Positions 1 through 8,786 of a stretch of DNA of 64,000 nucleotides are shown piece after piece. The stretch lies in NCBI RefSeq assembly GCF_016908015.1, contig NZ_JAFBDB010000001.1, positions 62,001 to 126,000 on the forward strand. The letters are read 5' to 3'. This DNA comes from Clostridium pascui (GTDB taxonomy: Bacteria > Bacillota > Clostridia > Clostridiales > Clostridiaceae). The first letter of the stretch is position 1. Every line of letters starts with the position of its first letter. The notes below the pieces were generated by a model. That model saw only the letters and a program-made list of their open reading frames with translations, was not told the DNA's origin and did no database searches. The position numbers were made by a program, and so were the translations under genes.

Positions 1-1
1 A

Positions 2-271
2 TGCAATGGTATCATAGGATATTATGGTTCACGAATTAGGGATTATACAAATATAACTCCTAAATGTCCAACTTTACTGATTTTTCCTACAGAAGAGAAT
101 TCATTTAATGTGCAGGAATTAGTTGATTCTTTGATAAAAAGGAACATTGATGTTTATATGTTAAAGGGGAAACACGGATTTAGTAATCCATTTTCTAAGG
201 ACTATTGTATACAATCATCTAAAGAAGCAGAAAGATTAGTAGACGAGTTTTTATTTTACACAAATAAGTAA
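2..271 (+). CDS. Dienelactone-hydrolase-like alpha/beta hydrolase, 3' part only
   Basis: The window opens inside this gene; about 89 C-terminal codons remain, in frame from base 2 to the TAA at 269-271. The opening residues CNGIIGYYGSRIRD resemble the segment just after the nucleophile elbow in dienelactone-hydrolase-like proteins, and KGKHGFSNP near residue 60 of the fragment is where the catalytic His would lie. This suggests a cytoplasmic alpha/beta hydrolase. The nucleophile lies outside the window, so substrate cannot be inferred. It ends 57 bases before the alkyl-sulfatase-like gene. The last bases of this gene recur in a scar near 34.84 kb. Confidence 0.6.
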   Translation, partial: CNGIIGYYGSRIRDYTNITPKCPTLLIFPTEENSFNVQELVDSLIKRNIDVYMLKGKHGFSNPFSKDYCIQSSKEAERLVDEFLFYTNK

Positions 272-328
272 CCACTACCTATAAACCTTCATAAATTATC
301 ATGATAGGGTAATTTATGGAGGTATTTT

Positions 329-2260
329 ATGGAGCCCAGCGATAACCAAGACAAAGAGAGAAAGATCAGTGATTTAAGAAAAAATGCCACTCGCAAAACT
401 ATGCTAATAAACCAAGAAACATATAAAAAGATGAATTGGAGAAAAATAACCACTGAAAATAACTTAGCAAAGACAGGAATGCTTGTTGATGGGAACTTGC
501 CTGTAATTAAAAGCGAGGATCAATTGATTCCTGTTTGGGATTTAAGAAGGTATAGTTTTTTATATAATAACTGCATACCTTATACGGCTAATCCAAAGCT
601 TTGGGTGCAGGGAAACTTAAATTTAAATACTGGTTTATTTAAAGTTACAGATAACATATATCAAGTTAGAGGTTTTGATTTTGCCAATATGACTTTTGTT
701 AAAGGAAATACTGGCTGGATTATAATTGATTGTTTAAGTTCAAAGGAGACGGCAGAAGCGGCTATAAATTTTGTTAATGATTATTTTGGACAAATTCCTG
801 TAAGTGCAGTTATCATCACTCATTCTCATGAAGATCATTATGGAGGGATTTTAGGTGTTCTAGATAGCTTTGTAAAAGAAGACGTTAAGATTTATGCTCC
901 AAAAAATTTTGTTAATTCAGCTTTAGAAGAGAATGTAAACGTAGGTGTTGCAATGGCACGCCGAGGTATATACATGTACGGTGTAGAATTGCCTAAAGGT
1001 GAGAAGGGACAGATAGATAATGGTATTGGAAAGGGACAATCAATTGGAACAGTAACCTTTACGAGAAATATTAATGAAATTAATGAGGAATATGCAGAAT
1101 ATATAATTGATGGAGTTAAAATGGAGTTTCGATTGGCTTTAGATACTGAAGCACCATCAGAGATGTTTGTATATATACCAAGTGAACGTTCCTTGTGTAT
1201 TGCAGAGGACTGTAATGCAACCATTCATAATTTATTAACTTTAAGAGGTGCTAAAGTCAGAGATGCAGTTGCTTGGGCAAAAAATATACAAAAGGCAATT
1301 GATTTATGGGGAGGTACATTAACTTCAGTATTTGGAGTCCACAACTGGCCTCGTTTTGGGAATCAAGCATCCATTGAATATCTTGAAAAACAAAGGGATG
1401 TATATCAGTATATAAATGATCAGACTTTAAGACTTATAAATAAAGGGCACACAATTGAGGAAGTTGGAAGAATGGTCAAACTTCCAAGAAGTCTTTCAGA
1501 TGAATGGTACAATGGTGAATTTTATGGAACTGTTATTCATAATGCAAAAGCAGTATATCAAAGGTATCTGGGATGGTATAACGGAAATCCAGTAGATTTA
1601 AATAAATTATTTCCAGAAGAATCAGCAAAGAAATATGTAGAGTATATGGGGGGAGAAGATGCTGTTTTAACCAAAGCTAGAAAATCCTTCATAGACGGAG
1701 AATATCAATGGGTTGCTGAGGTTACAAAGCAAGTTATATATGCAAATCCAAATAATAAAGAGGCAAAACTTATTTGCGCTGATGCTTTAGAGCAATTAGG
1801 CTATATTGCTGAATCTGGTCCTTGGAGAAATGAATACCTAATGGGAGCACAGGAATTACGCTATGGAGTTATTCCAGTTAGTGGCTCATTTATTTCAGAG
1901 GATGTGCTAAACAATTTACCTCTAAAGGATATTCTTTACTTACTTAGCATACGAATAGAAGGGGTAAAGGCTGGAGATTTAAATTATAAAATCAACTTTA
2001 TTATTCCAGACAGAAATGAAGCAGCTTTGGCAGAAGTTAAACGAGGAATATTTAGATATATAAGTGATAAGCTTTCAAAAGATGCTGCAGTTACCGTTAA
2101 TATGCCAAAGAAAGTTTTATATAAGCTGGCAACAACTAATGAAAAGCCAGATACTTCAAAGATAAAAGTACAGGGGGATATTAACAAATGGAATATATTC
2201 TTATCCCTTCAAGATACTATAAATCAAAACTTTAATATAATAACACCTGTGCCAAGATAG
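329..2260 (+). CDS. Alkyl-sulfatase-type metallo-beta-lactamase-fold hydrolase
   Basis: The 643-residue protein has the size and domain order of the SdsA1/BDS1 alkyl sulfatase family. A metallo-beta-lactamase domain carries THSHEDHYGG (metal ligands His165, His167, Asp169, His170), then comes a central alpha-helical dimerisation region (about 370-510) and an SCP2-like C-terminal domain (about 520-643). Family members hydrolyse primary alkyl sulfates to alcohol and sulfate with a two-zinc centre. No signal peptide is visible, so it is probably cytosolic. SD GGAGG at 318-322 supports the ATG at 329. An internally deleted copy of its first codons lies at 34.9 kb. Family is confident; the actual substrate is not. 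Confidence 0.85.
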   Translation: MEPSDNQDKERKISDLRKNATRKTMLINQETYKKMNWRKITTENNLAKTGMLVDGNLPVIKSEDQLIPVWDLRRYSFLYNNCIPYTANPKLWVQGNLNLNTGLFKVTDNIYQVRGFDFANMTFVKGNTGWIIIDCLSSKETAEAAINFVNDYFGQIPVSAVIITHSHEDHYGGILGVLDSFVKEDVKIYAPKNFVNSALEENVNVGVAMARRGIYMYGVELPKGEKGQIDNGIGKGQSIGTVTFTRNINEINEEYAEYIIDGVKMEFRLALDTEAPSEMFVYIPSERSLCIAEDCNATIHNLLTLRGAKVRDAVAWAKNIQKAIDLWGGTLTSVFGVHNWPRFGNQASIEYLEKQRDVYQYINDQTLRLINKGHTIEEVGRMVKLPRSLSDEWYNGEFYGTVIHNAKAVYQRYLGWYNGNPVDLNKLFPEESAKKYVEYMGGEDAVLTKARKSFIDGEYQWVAEVTKQVIYANPNNKEAKLICADALEQLGYIAESGPWRNEYLMGAQELRYGVIPVSGSFISEDVLNNLPLKDILYLLSIRIEGVKAGDLNYKINFIIPDRNEAALAEVKRGIFRYISDKLSKDAAVTVNMPKKVLYKLATTNEKPDTSKIKVQGDINKWNIFLSLQDTINQNFNIITPVPR

Positions 2261-2278
2261 TTAATTATGTTGATATGA

Positions 2279-2372
2279 GGCTGCCCATCAAAAATGAAAA
2301 CTATAATATATTGTATTAGATTTTTAAATTCTGAAACAATATACTATGGTTTCATTTCTTAATGAGGCAGCC
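2279..2372 (+). terminator. Long imperfect hairpin after the alkyl sulfatase gene
   Basis: GGCTGCC at 2279-2285 pairs with GGCAGCC at 2366-2372, and pairing continues imperfectly inward (AAATGAAA with TTTCATTT, TATATTG with CAATATA), giving arms of about 37 bases. A T-rich stretch follows at 2374-2390. It probably terminates the upstream transcript. The length is unusual for a simple terminator and could instead be a small decayed palindromic element. Confidence 0.6.
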
Positions 2373-2437
2373 ATTTTTGTTTTCTATTTTAGATTAAAGT
2401 TTAAATTTGAAGCTAAAAATATTTTCCAAGAATAGTA

Positions 2438-2487
2438 TTGACCGAATCGGTTTATGGGAATATAATTATATCATAAACCGATTCGGT
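2438..2487 (+). promoter_or_regulatory. Promoter and TetR operator of the tetR-rph operon
   Basis: TTGACC at 2438-2443 and TATAAT at 2461-2466 are separated by exactly 17 bases. ACCGAATCGGTTTATG (2441-2456) and its exact reverse complement (2472-2487) form a perfect 16-bp inverted repeat bracketing the -10 element. Each arm itself contains the near-palindrome ACCGA-N-TCGGT. This is the arrangement expected for autorepression by the TetR protein encoded at 2513. Binding is inferred. Confidence 0.8.
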
Positions 2488-2512
2488 TTAAAAACTTTTA
2501 GAGGTGAAACTC

Positions 2513-3127
2513 ATGGAGAAATTTTTTAATTTATCTGTAGATAAACAAAAGACAATTATAGATGCTGCACTTAAGTCCTTTGCCACCAATGGTTATAAGA
2601 AAACCTCAGTAAGCGATATAGCTTCAGCTGCGGGAATTTCCAAAGCCATGATATTTCATTACTTTGGTACAAAAAAAGCTTTATATCTTTATTTAATTGA
2701 GTTATGCGGTAACACTATTATGAATGAGATTGAAGAAAAATTTGATTATAAAGTAACTGATTTCTTTGAAAGGATTAGGATTTCAGCCAATATTAAAATT
2801 TCGGTTATGAAAAAACATCCTGCAATTCCAGCATTTTTGACAAGTATGTATTTTGAAGCTGACGAGGAGGTAAATGAAGATATAAAAACCATTTTATCAA
2901 AGAGTGAAGGCTTTAGAAGTAAAATTGCCTTTGATGGCATGGATTATTCCAAGTTTAAGGAAGGTATCGATCCAAAGCTGGTTATGAAAATGCTTGTTTG
3001 TCTCGCTGAGGGTTATATGAATCAAATATCAAACAGGAAAGAAGTTGATTACGAGGCTTTTTTCAAAGAGTTTGAGGAGTTTATAGACTTGCTTAGAAAC
3101 AATTTTTATAAGGAGGAATATGTATGA
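2513..3127 (+). CDS. TetR/AcrR-family transcriptional regulator
   Basis: A 204-residue regulator with an N-terminal helix-turn-helix around residues 30-57 (SVSDIASAAGISKAMIFHYF), typical of TetR proteins, and a C-terminal ligand domain. A GTG lies nine bases upstream, but ATG at 2513 is better placed behind GAGGTG (2501-2506). Its stop overlaps the start of the rifampin phosphotransferase gene by four bases (ATGA), so the two are translationally coupled. The perfect inverted repeat upstream is its likely operator, making this probably a drug-responsive, self-repressed operon. The inducer is unknown; a rifamycin is an obvious candidate but only by context. Confidence 0.9.
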   Translation: MEKFFNLSVDKQKTIIDAALKSFATNGYKKTSVSDIASAAGISKAMIFHYFGTKKALYLYLIELCGNTIMNEIEEKFDYKVTDFFERIRISANIKISVMKKHPAIPAFLTSMYFEADEEVNEDIKTILSKSEGFRSKIAFDGMDYSKFKEGIDPKLVMKMLVCLAEGYMNQISNRKEVDYEAFFKEFEEFIDLLRNNFYKEEYV

Positions 3128-5748
3128 ATTCATATGTATTAGACTTTAAAGATATTGATAAATCAAAGCTTCAAGTTGTGGGAGGTAAGGGTGCCAATCT
3201 TGGGGAACTGTCCAAAATTCAGGGGATACGTGTTCCAGATGGCTTTTGCATAACTACTGAAGCATATAGGGAAATTGTTGAAAGCAGCTCAGAATTTAAT
3301 GTTTTAATAGATAAATTATCACTTTTAAAGGCAGATGACAGGGTAGAAATCGGTAAGCTTAGCAAAAAAATTAGAGAGGTAATACAAGGAATAGCCATTT
3401 CAAAGGATATTGAGGAAGAAGTTATAAAGCATCTTTCAAAGCTTGGTGAAAAAAATGCCTATGCAGTACGTTCAAGTGCTACAGCAGAAGATTTACCGCT
3501 GGCTTCCTTTGCAGGTCAACAGGATACCTATCTAAACATTATAGGGAAAGAGGAGATACTTAAGCATATTAAAAAGTGCTGGGCATCACTATATACAGAT
3601 AGAGCAGTAATTTACCGTATACAAAATAATTTTGACCACCGCAGGGTCTATCTATCTGTAGTAATACAGAAGATGATTTTCCCACAGGCTTCAGGAATAA
3701 TGTTTACTGCAGATCCTATAACATCTAATAGAAAAGTTGTATCCATTGATACAAGTTTTGGACTTGGAGAAGCTCTTGTATCTGGTCTAGTGAATCCAGA
3801 TATCTATAAAGTACGGGAAGGAAGAATAGTTGATAAAAAGATATCTAAGAAAAAGCTGGCAATTTATAAAGCTGAAAATGGAGGTACAGAGGAGAAAGAA
3901 CTTGAAGATGCAAAGCAGGATACTCAGACTCTTTTAGATGATAGTATTTTACAGCTAGAGAGCATAGGCAGAAAGATTGAGGCATACTTTGGCTGTCCAC
4001 AGGATATAGAATGGTGTCTATATGAAAATAATTTCTATATTGTTCAAAGCCGACCTATCACAACGCTATATCCTATATCGCCAGAAATTAATGATGGAAA
4101 GAATCATGTGTATATTTCCTTTGGGCATAGACAGATGATGACTGAAGCCATGAGACCACTGGGATTATCTTTCTTTCAAGATTTGTTTGAGCAGATGGTA
4201 AACTATAGGATGATTGAAATGGGTGGAAGGTTGTATATGGATGCATCCCGTGAAATTTCCTCACCCCTTAGAAGTAAGCTTTTTATTAAAGGTCTTGATA
4301 CAGTAGATGTTTTAATGAAAAATGCACTTATTAACTTAATGAAACGAGAGGATTTTATTAAAAATCTTCATAAAGGAAAGACAGCTATGCCTTCAAAGGC
4401 AATGGGGATTAAATGGCTAAGGGATACCATAAAAGACTACAGAGCAAATGATCCAGGTATTGTTGAAAGACAGATGAATAGTAATAATGCTTTGATGATG
4501 GAAGTGGAGCAAAGCATTACTAAAGTTTCGGGGGATGAACTATTCCACTTCATTTTTAACAGTATGAATCAAATAAAAGATATTGTACTAGATAGCTATG
4601 GATTAGTTTTTGCAGGAGCTTATGCCTCTAACTGGATAAATAAAAATATTGAAAAGTGGTTAGGTGAAAAGAACGTAGCTGATATTTTAGCTCAATCTGT
4701 ATCTAATAATGTGACATCTGAAATGGGACTTGAGCTTTTGGATGTTGCTGATGTGGTAAGGCAGTATCCAGAAGTAATTGAATATTTTCAAAATCCTAGA
4801 GAAGAGACTTTTTTTGAGGATTTGGTGAGTTTAGAAGGGGGCCTGGCTGTTAGTGATTCAATTAAGGCATTTCTTAAAAAATATGGTATGCGTTGTTCAG
4901 CTGAAATAGATATCACAAGGACTCGATGGAATGAAAATCCTACTATACTTATTCCAGCAATTCTTAGCAATATAAAAGTTTTTGCTCCAAATGCACACAG
5001 TGCTAAATTTGAGCAGGGACTTAAGGAAGCAAAGAAAAAAGAGCAGGAAATTTTAAGCAGGCTTGAGAGGCTGCCTGGTGGAAAAGGAAAAGCTAAGAAG
5101 GCAAAGAAAGTAATCAGCGTTTTACGTAATTATATTGGTTACCGTGAATTCAACAAGTACACTTTGATATGGTATGAATGGATTATAAAAGAGGCACTTA
5201 TGAAAGAAGCCGACATCTTGGTTGATAAGAGAATTATACAAAATAGAGAGGATATATATTATCTAACTTTTGATGAACTTAAGGATGTTATTAAAACAAA
5301 TTGGTTAGATTACAATATAATAACCAAGAGAAAAAAAGAATATGAAATTTTCGAAAAGCTTACACCTCCTCGTGTTATAACCTCCGATGGAGAAATTATA
5401 ACTGGTGAGTATAATACAGATAAAATACCTGAAGGTGCCTTAGCTGGAGTACCTGTTTCATCGGGTGTTGTTGAAGGGCGTGCAAGGATTGTTTTAAAGA
5501 TGGAGGATGCCAATATAGAAGAAGGAGATATTTTGGTCACAACATTTACTGACCCTAGCTGGACTCCATTATTTGTATCAATTAAAGGTTTGGTTACTGA
5601 AGTAGGAGGTATGATGACCCATGGAGCCGTTGTTGCAAGAGAATACGGCCTGCCTGCAGTGGTAAGTGTTGAAAATGCTACAAAGCTAATAAAAGATGGA
5701 CAGAGAATAAGAATTAATGGAAAAGAAGGATATGTAGAACTTCTATGA
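3124..5748 (+). CDS. rph: Rifampin phosphotransferase (PEP-synthase-like)
   Basis: The 874-residue protein follows the Rph layout: ATP-grasp-type domain (1 to about 315, with VGGKGANLGELS and YAVRSSATAEDLPLASFAGQ), a large rifamycin-binding region (about 330-755), and a swivelling phosphohistidine domain with GGMMTHGAVVAREYGLPAVV, catalytic His near residue 833. Known Rph enzymes use ATP to phosphorylate rifamycins, releasing AMP and phosphate. It resembles my memory of Bacillus/Listeria Rph along the whole length. It is less like PEP synthase, which is usually shorter and lacks this central domain. SD AAGGAGG precedes the ATG. It is coupled to the TetR gene, with no RAE-type rifamycin element recognised. 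Confidence 0.88.
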   Translation: MNSYVLDFKDIDKSKLQVVGGKGANLGELSKIQGIRVPDGFCITTEAYREIVESSSEFNVLIDKLSLLKADDRVEIGKLSKKIREVIQGIAISKDIEEEVIKHLSKLGEKNAYAVRSSATAEDLPLASFAGQQDTYLNIIGKEEILKHIKKCWASLYTDRAVIYRIQNNFDHRRVYLSVVIQKMIFPQASGIMFTADPITSNRKVVSIDTSFGLGEALVSGLVNPDIYKVREGRIVDKKISKKKLAIYKAENGGTEEKELEDAKQDTQTLLDDSILQLESIGRKIEAYFGCPQDIEWCLYENNFYIVQSRPITTLYPISPEINDGKNHVYISFGHRQMMTEAMRPLGLSFFQDLFEQMVNYRMIEMGGRLYMDASREISSPLRSKLFIKGLDTVDVLMKNALINLMKREDFIKNLHKGKTAMPSKAMGIKWLRDTIKDYRANDPGIVERQMNSNNALMMEVEQSITKVSGDELFHFIFNSMNQIKDIVLDSYGLVFAGAYASNWINKNIEKWLGEKNVADILAQSVSNNVTSEMGLELLDVADVVRQYPEVIEYFQNPREETFFEDLVSLEGGLAVSDSIKAFLKKYGMRCSAEIDITRTRWNENPTILIPAILSNIKVFAPNAHSAKFEQGLKEAKKKEQEILSRLERLPGGKGKAKKAKKVISVLRNYIGYREFNKYTLIWYEWIIKEALMKEADILVDKRIIQNREDIYYLTFDELKDVIKTNWLDYNIITKRKKEYEIFEKLTPPRVITSDGEIITGEYNTDKIPEGALAGVPVSSGVVEGRARIVLKMEDANIEEGDILVTTFTDPSWTPLFVSIKGLVTEVGGMMTHGAVVAREYGLPAVVSVENATKLIKDGQRIRINGKEGYVELL

Positions 5749-5773
5749 AGAATATGAATTTTATACTGTTTAG

Positions 5774-6103
5774 TTCCCACACAGCTTATTTGTACTAGGG
5801 AAAGGCAGTATTTTATACTTTTACTTACTGTCAGGGACTCTTGGCATGATAAGCATAGCCATTATGTTTATCAATGTTCCTATACAGACCTTCATACAAA
5901 AATCAACGCCAAACGAATATATGTCTAGGATGTTTTCAATTGTTGGAATGATTACCAAGGGCGGCATGCCTTTAGGGGCATTGGTGTATGGAATTGTTCT
6001 AAACAAAGCTCTTGTGCATTGGACGGTAATGACTTCTGCCTTATTAATGCTGATTGTTTTAGTTGTATTTCCAGTATCAGTGTTGAAGAATCATGAACTT
6101 TAA
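5774..6103 (+). pseudogene. C-terminal remnant of an MFS transporter
   Basis: Starting just after an in-frame TAG at 5771, about 109 codons encode membrane helices and the loop VPIQTFIQKSTPNEYMSRMFS followed by GGMPLGALVYG, which are typical of the last third of major-facilitator drug transporters. There is no SD or credible start, and only two to three helices of twelve remain. It is a truncated relic, perhaps of an efflux pump once carried with the rph operon. An ATG at 5846 could be called as a gene but is internal to the fragment. Confidence 0.7.
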
Positions 6104-6183
6104 TTAAAGATATATTATTCATTACGAGTTTATACACTTGTAAATGCAAAAGTATAAAAAATATAATTAAATAGTCGTAGTAA

Positions 6184-6225
6184 AAAACAACCCTAGGGAT
6201 ATATTCTCTAGGGTTGTTTTTATTT
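6184..6225. terminator. Bidirectional intrinsic terminator
   Basis: AAAACAACCCTAG (6184-6196) pairs perfectly with CTAGGGTTGTTTT (6208-6220), giving a 13-bp stem with A- and T-runs on the flanks, so it can work in both directions. It ends the rph/MFS-remnant transcript. Confidence 0.85.
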
Positions 6226-6257
6226 CATTTAAATAGGATATGGAAATACAAAATTAA

Positions 6258-6317
6258 TTTACAAATAGAGAAGAAGATAATATAATAATACTATAATTTA
6301 AATGAACAATGGTTCAT
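6258..6317 (+). promoter_or_regulatory. Promoter and operator of second tetR gene
   Basis: TTTACA (6258-6263) and TATAAT (6281-6286) have 17-base spacing. Downstream, ATGAAC-AATG-GTTCAT at 6302-6317 is a palindrome with 6-bp perfect arms near the expected +5 to +20. This is a likely operator for the TetR protein encoded at 6341. Confidence 0.6.
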
Positions 6318-6340
6318 AATAAAAATGGACGGTGATGTTT

Positions 6341-6907
6341 ATGCCAAAGATAATAAAAGATGTTGAGAAAAATATCAGGAATTGTGCAGCGGAATTATTT
6401 ATTAGTCTTAGCTATATTAATGTTGATATGCGAATGATATCTAAAGAATCTGGGGTAGCTGTTGGAACCTTATATAATTACTATGAAAATAAGAAGCAGC
6501 TTTATCTAAGCATACTTAAAGAAAGCTGGGAAAATACATTTAATAAGCTTGATGCTGTAAATAAGCTTAATATTTCTTCAGAAGAAAAGCTTAAAAGGTT
6601 TATAAATACGCTTTATGAAGATATTGAAGCAAGAAATGGCTTAGGAAAAGTCTTGATAAATACTTCAATAGATGAGTTGAAAGATGATAAAGAAATTATT
6701 GATTTAAAAAATAGTTTACTTTTAAGAGTAGAAGATCTTTTTAAATACATTGATAAGGTAGAGAGAGTTAGTAAATGCTCAAAGATTAATACTAGGTTAG
6801 CACAATCTCTATTAGCATCAATGCTAATAATGTTGGAATTTCATCCAAATGATAAAGAAGACAATATAGATTTCTTAGTTGAATTTATTAGTTTAGCTAT
6901 AAAATAA
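6341..6907 (+). CDS. TetR/AcrR-family transcriptional regulator
   Basis: A 188-residue protein with a TetR helix-turn-helix near residues 22-45 (MISKESGVAVGTLYNYYENK). GTG at 6332 and ATG at 6335 are alternative starts; ATG 6341 fits the GGTG motif at 6331-6334 best. The ligand domain is unassigned. It ends 25 bases before the chloride-channel gene and probably shares its transcript, so it may control that transporter, with autoregulation through the palindrome at 6302-6317. Confidence 0.85.
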   Translation: MPKIIKDVEKNIRNCAAELFISLSYINVDMRMISKESGVAVGTLYNYYENKKQLYLSILKESWENTFNKLDAVNKLNISSEEKLKRFINTLYEDIEARNGLGKVLINTSIDELKDDKEIIDLKNSLLLRVEDLFKYIDKVERVSKCSKINTRLAQSLLASMLIMLEFHPNDKEDNIDFLVEFISLAIK

Positions 6908-6932
6908 AAATAGAAAAAAATGTTATATAAGG

Positions 6933-8156
6933 GTGGTGGATATTATTAAATCTATTATAAAAAATATTATATTTTTTGGGTTTATTATTGGTATAGTCAT
7001 TGGTGCCTTTTGCTCAGCATTTATGTCTTTTGTAAATTTATCAAGTAATTTTCTGTGGCATGAGCTGACTCATATTATAAAAGTAAGTAATTTTACTATT
7101 ACTATAATTTTATGCATACTTGGAGGAATAATAATAGGTCTTTGCCAAAAATATTTAGGTCCTTATCCAAAAGAAATGGATGAAATACTTCATGAATACA
7201 AGCTTACAAAAACTATTGACTATAAACCTTTACCCAAATATATTATATGTGCTTTTTTACCCCTAATTTTTGGAGGCAGTATAGGGCCTGAAGCTGGTAT
7301 TTTTGGAATGGTAGCTATGCTTTCAACTTTTTTAAGCGAAAAAATTAAAAATTTAATATATAAAGCACAGCCTATTTCGAAAAAATTATTAAATTATGTT
7401 ACCTATAGTTGTACCACTTTATCTGCTTACTTTACTATAAAATTTTTAAATAATTTAACACATAAAGAAAGTTTTATTTTTAAATTAAGTAAAAATCATA
7501 TTTCTAGTAAAGAGTTAATGTTTTTTATACCTATTTTAATTATTGCAATAATAATAGGTATATCTTTTAACTATATGGGTGATTTAATAAAATACATTTG
7601 TAAAAAAACTAAAATAAGTTTAAATCCATTTATAGCGGCGATAATTGGCGGGGGGATTTTGGCAGCTTTAGGGGCTTATTTTCCTCTTACACTTTTTTCT
7701 GGTGAACATGCTTTAAGAGAAATCGTTAATAACTTTGATGAATTGGGGGCTGCATATCTATTATTTATTGCATTTTTAAAGATATTAGCTACTAAAATAT
7801 CTATTAATTTTCGATGGGTTGGGGGACAGATATTCCCTACAATATTTGCCTCGTTTTGTATAGCATTTGCTGTTAGTGATATATTGAAAATTGATCCAAC
7901 CTATAGTATAGCTATTATTGCAGCTGGGGTAATTACAGTAGTGCTTAGAAAGCCTATTATAGCTGTAGTTTTAATAGGTATCTTCCTGCCTGTGGCGTAT
8001 TGGATTTTTGCGATAATATCATCCTTTTCAATAAATTTTATAATTGATAAATTTAAATATAAAATTTTAAATAAATACTTGCAGCATATATTAATTAAGC
8101 TGAAAAGCATGCGATGCAAAGATATAACTTCAAAAAACACCCCTCAGAGTTCTTAG
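6933..8156 (+). CDS. ClC-family chloride channel/antiporter-like membrane protein
   Basis: About 400 residues with ten or more hydrophobic segments. GGSIGPEAGIFG near residue 115 corresponds to the ClC selectivity/gating motif (usually G-K/R-E-G-P), with the gating Glu retained but shifted surroundings, and VGGQIFPTIFAS near residue 295 matches the later conserved GGxFxP region. No C-terminal CBS domains are present. Family members move chloride or fluoride through the cytoplasmic membrane. GTG at 6933/6936 sits too close to the SD AAGGGTGG (6929-6936); in-frame ATT at 6942 or 6945 has better spacing. Ion specificity is unknown. Confidence 0.75.
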   Translation: MVDIIKSIIKNIIFFGFIIGIVIGAFCSAFMSFVNLSSNFLWHELTHIIKVSNFTITIILCILGGIIIGLCQKYLGPYPKEMDEILHEYKLTKTIDYKPLPKYIICAFLPLIFGGSIGPEAGIFGMVAMLSTFLSEKIKNLIYKAQPISKKLLNYVTYSCTTLSAYFTIKFLNNLTHKESFIFKLSKNHISSKELMFFIPILIIAIIIGISFNYMGDLIKYICKKTKISLNPFIAAIIGGGILAALGAYFPLTLFSGEHALREIVNNFDELGAAYLLFIAFLKILATKISINFRWVGGQIFPTIFASFCIAFAVSDILKIDPTYSIAIIAAGVITVVLRKPIIAVVLIGIFLPVAYWIFAIISSFSINFIIDKFKYKILNKYLQHILIKLKSMRCKDITSKNTPQSS

Positions 8157-8168
8157 CTCTAAGGGGTG
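8131..8168 (-). terminator. Minus-strand terminator overlapping the ClC stop codon
   Basis: CACCCCT-c-AGAG (8138-8149) pairs with CTCT-a-AGGGGTG (8157-8168). The only T-run lies on the minus-strand side (A-run 8132-8137), so it should terminate the convergent GNAT gene. The hairpin loop contains the ClC stop codon, so the two genes' 3' ends overlap in function. Confidence 0.75.
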
Positions 8169-8222
8169 ATATGCTCGCCTTAAGGTATAAAAAATATAAG
8201 CTTTATTAGAAAGGGGATTATA

Positions 8223-8786
8223 TCATAAATCTGATCTTAGGAATGAATATAAATCTAAATCAACAACACCTTTTCCTGTCCAAATTGCTCCCTGCCTTAT
8301 GGTTCCTTCTTTTGTAAAACCATTTCTTTCTAACACATTTTTTGATTTTATATTATCTGGCATAACATAGGCTTGTACTCTATTTACACCAACAGTATTA
8401 AACAAATAATCAAGTAATACCTTTACTGTTTTAGTAGCGATACCTTTTCCGAAGTAATCTTCATTTAAAGTATATCCAATGGTTACCATGTTTATTTTTG
8501 CATCAAAATCAAATATTTCAGCAACTCCAACAATTTTACTTAAATCTTCATTTAAACAAATTCCAAGAAAGATTGTTTTTCTCTTGTTAAAATCTCTTTC
8601 AAAATGGGAAATCATATTTTCAACAGTAGATTTATTCTTTTTGGGTTCTGATGGTCTATATTTGAACAAGTTTTTGTTACTATATATAGAGTAAAGATCA
8701 TCCAAATCTGATTTTTCTATTTTTCTTAGTGAAATCTCACTTGTTTTAATAAGTGGAAATTCTGAAAATAAACTATTCTCGCTCAT
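8223..8786 (-). CDS. GNAT N-acetyltransferase, RimJ/RimL type
   Basis: A 187-residue protein with the GNAT fold signature. It starts with a ISLRKIEKSDLDDLYSIY strand-helix, has LNEDYFGKGIATKTVKVLLDY as the acetyl-CoA pyrophosphate-binding motif, and ends with the VNRVQAYVMPDNIKSKNVLE block typical of ribosomal-protein-type acetyltransferases. It transfers acetyl from acetyl-CoA to an amine; the acceptor is unknown. ATG at 8786 follows GGAGGT on the minus strand. It is monocistronic, convergent with the ClC gene. Confidence 0.85.
   Translation of the reverse strand: MSENSLFSEFPLIKTSEISLRKIEKSDLDDLYSIYSNKNLFKYRPSEPKKNKSTVENMISHFERDFNKRKTIFLGICLNEDLSKIVGVAEIFDFDAKINMVTIGYTLNEDYFGKGIATKTVKVLLDYLFNTVGVNRVQAYVMPDNIKSKNVLERNGFTKEGTIRQGAIWTGKGVVDLDLYSFLRSDL

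Noticed and set aside
892-1224. Minus-strand reading frame inside the alkyl sulfatase gene
   Set aside because: No SD or protein-like features; it is the antisense shadow of a conserved coding region. The same applies to antisense frames at 1984, 2746, 4788, 5310, 54131, 55607, 58651, 60877 and similar.
5846-6103. An intact 85-residue membrane gene
   Set aside because: It is the tail of an MFS transporter whose coding similarity begins upstream at 5774 without a start codon or SD.
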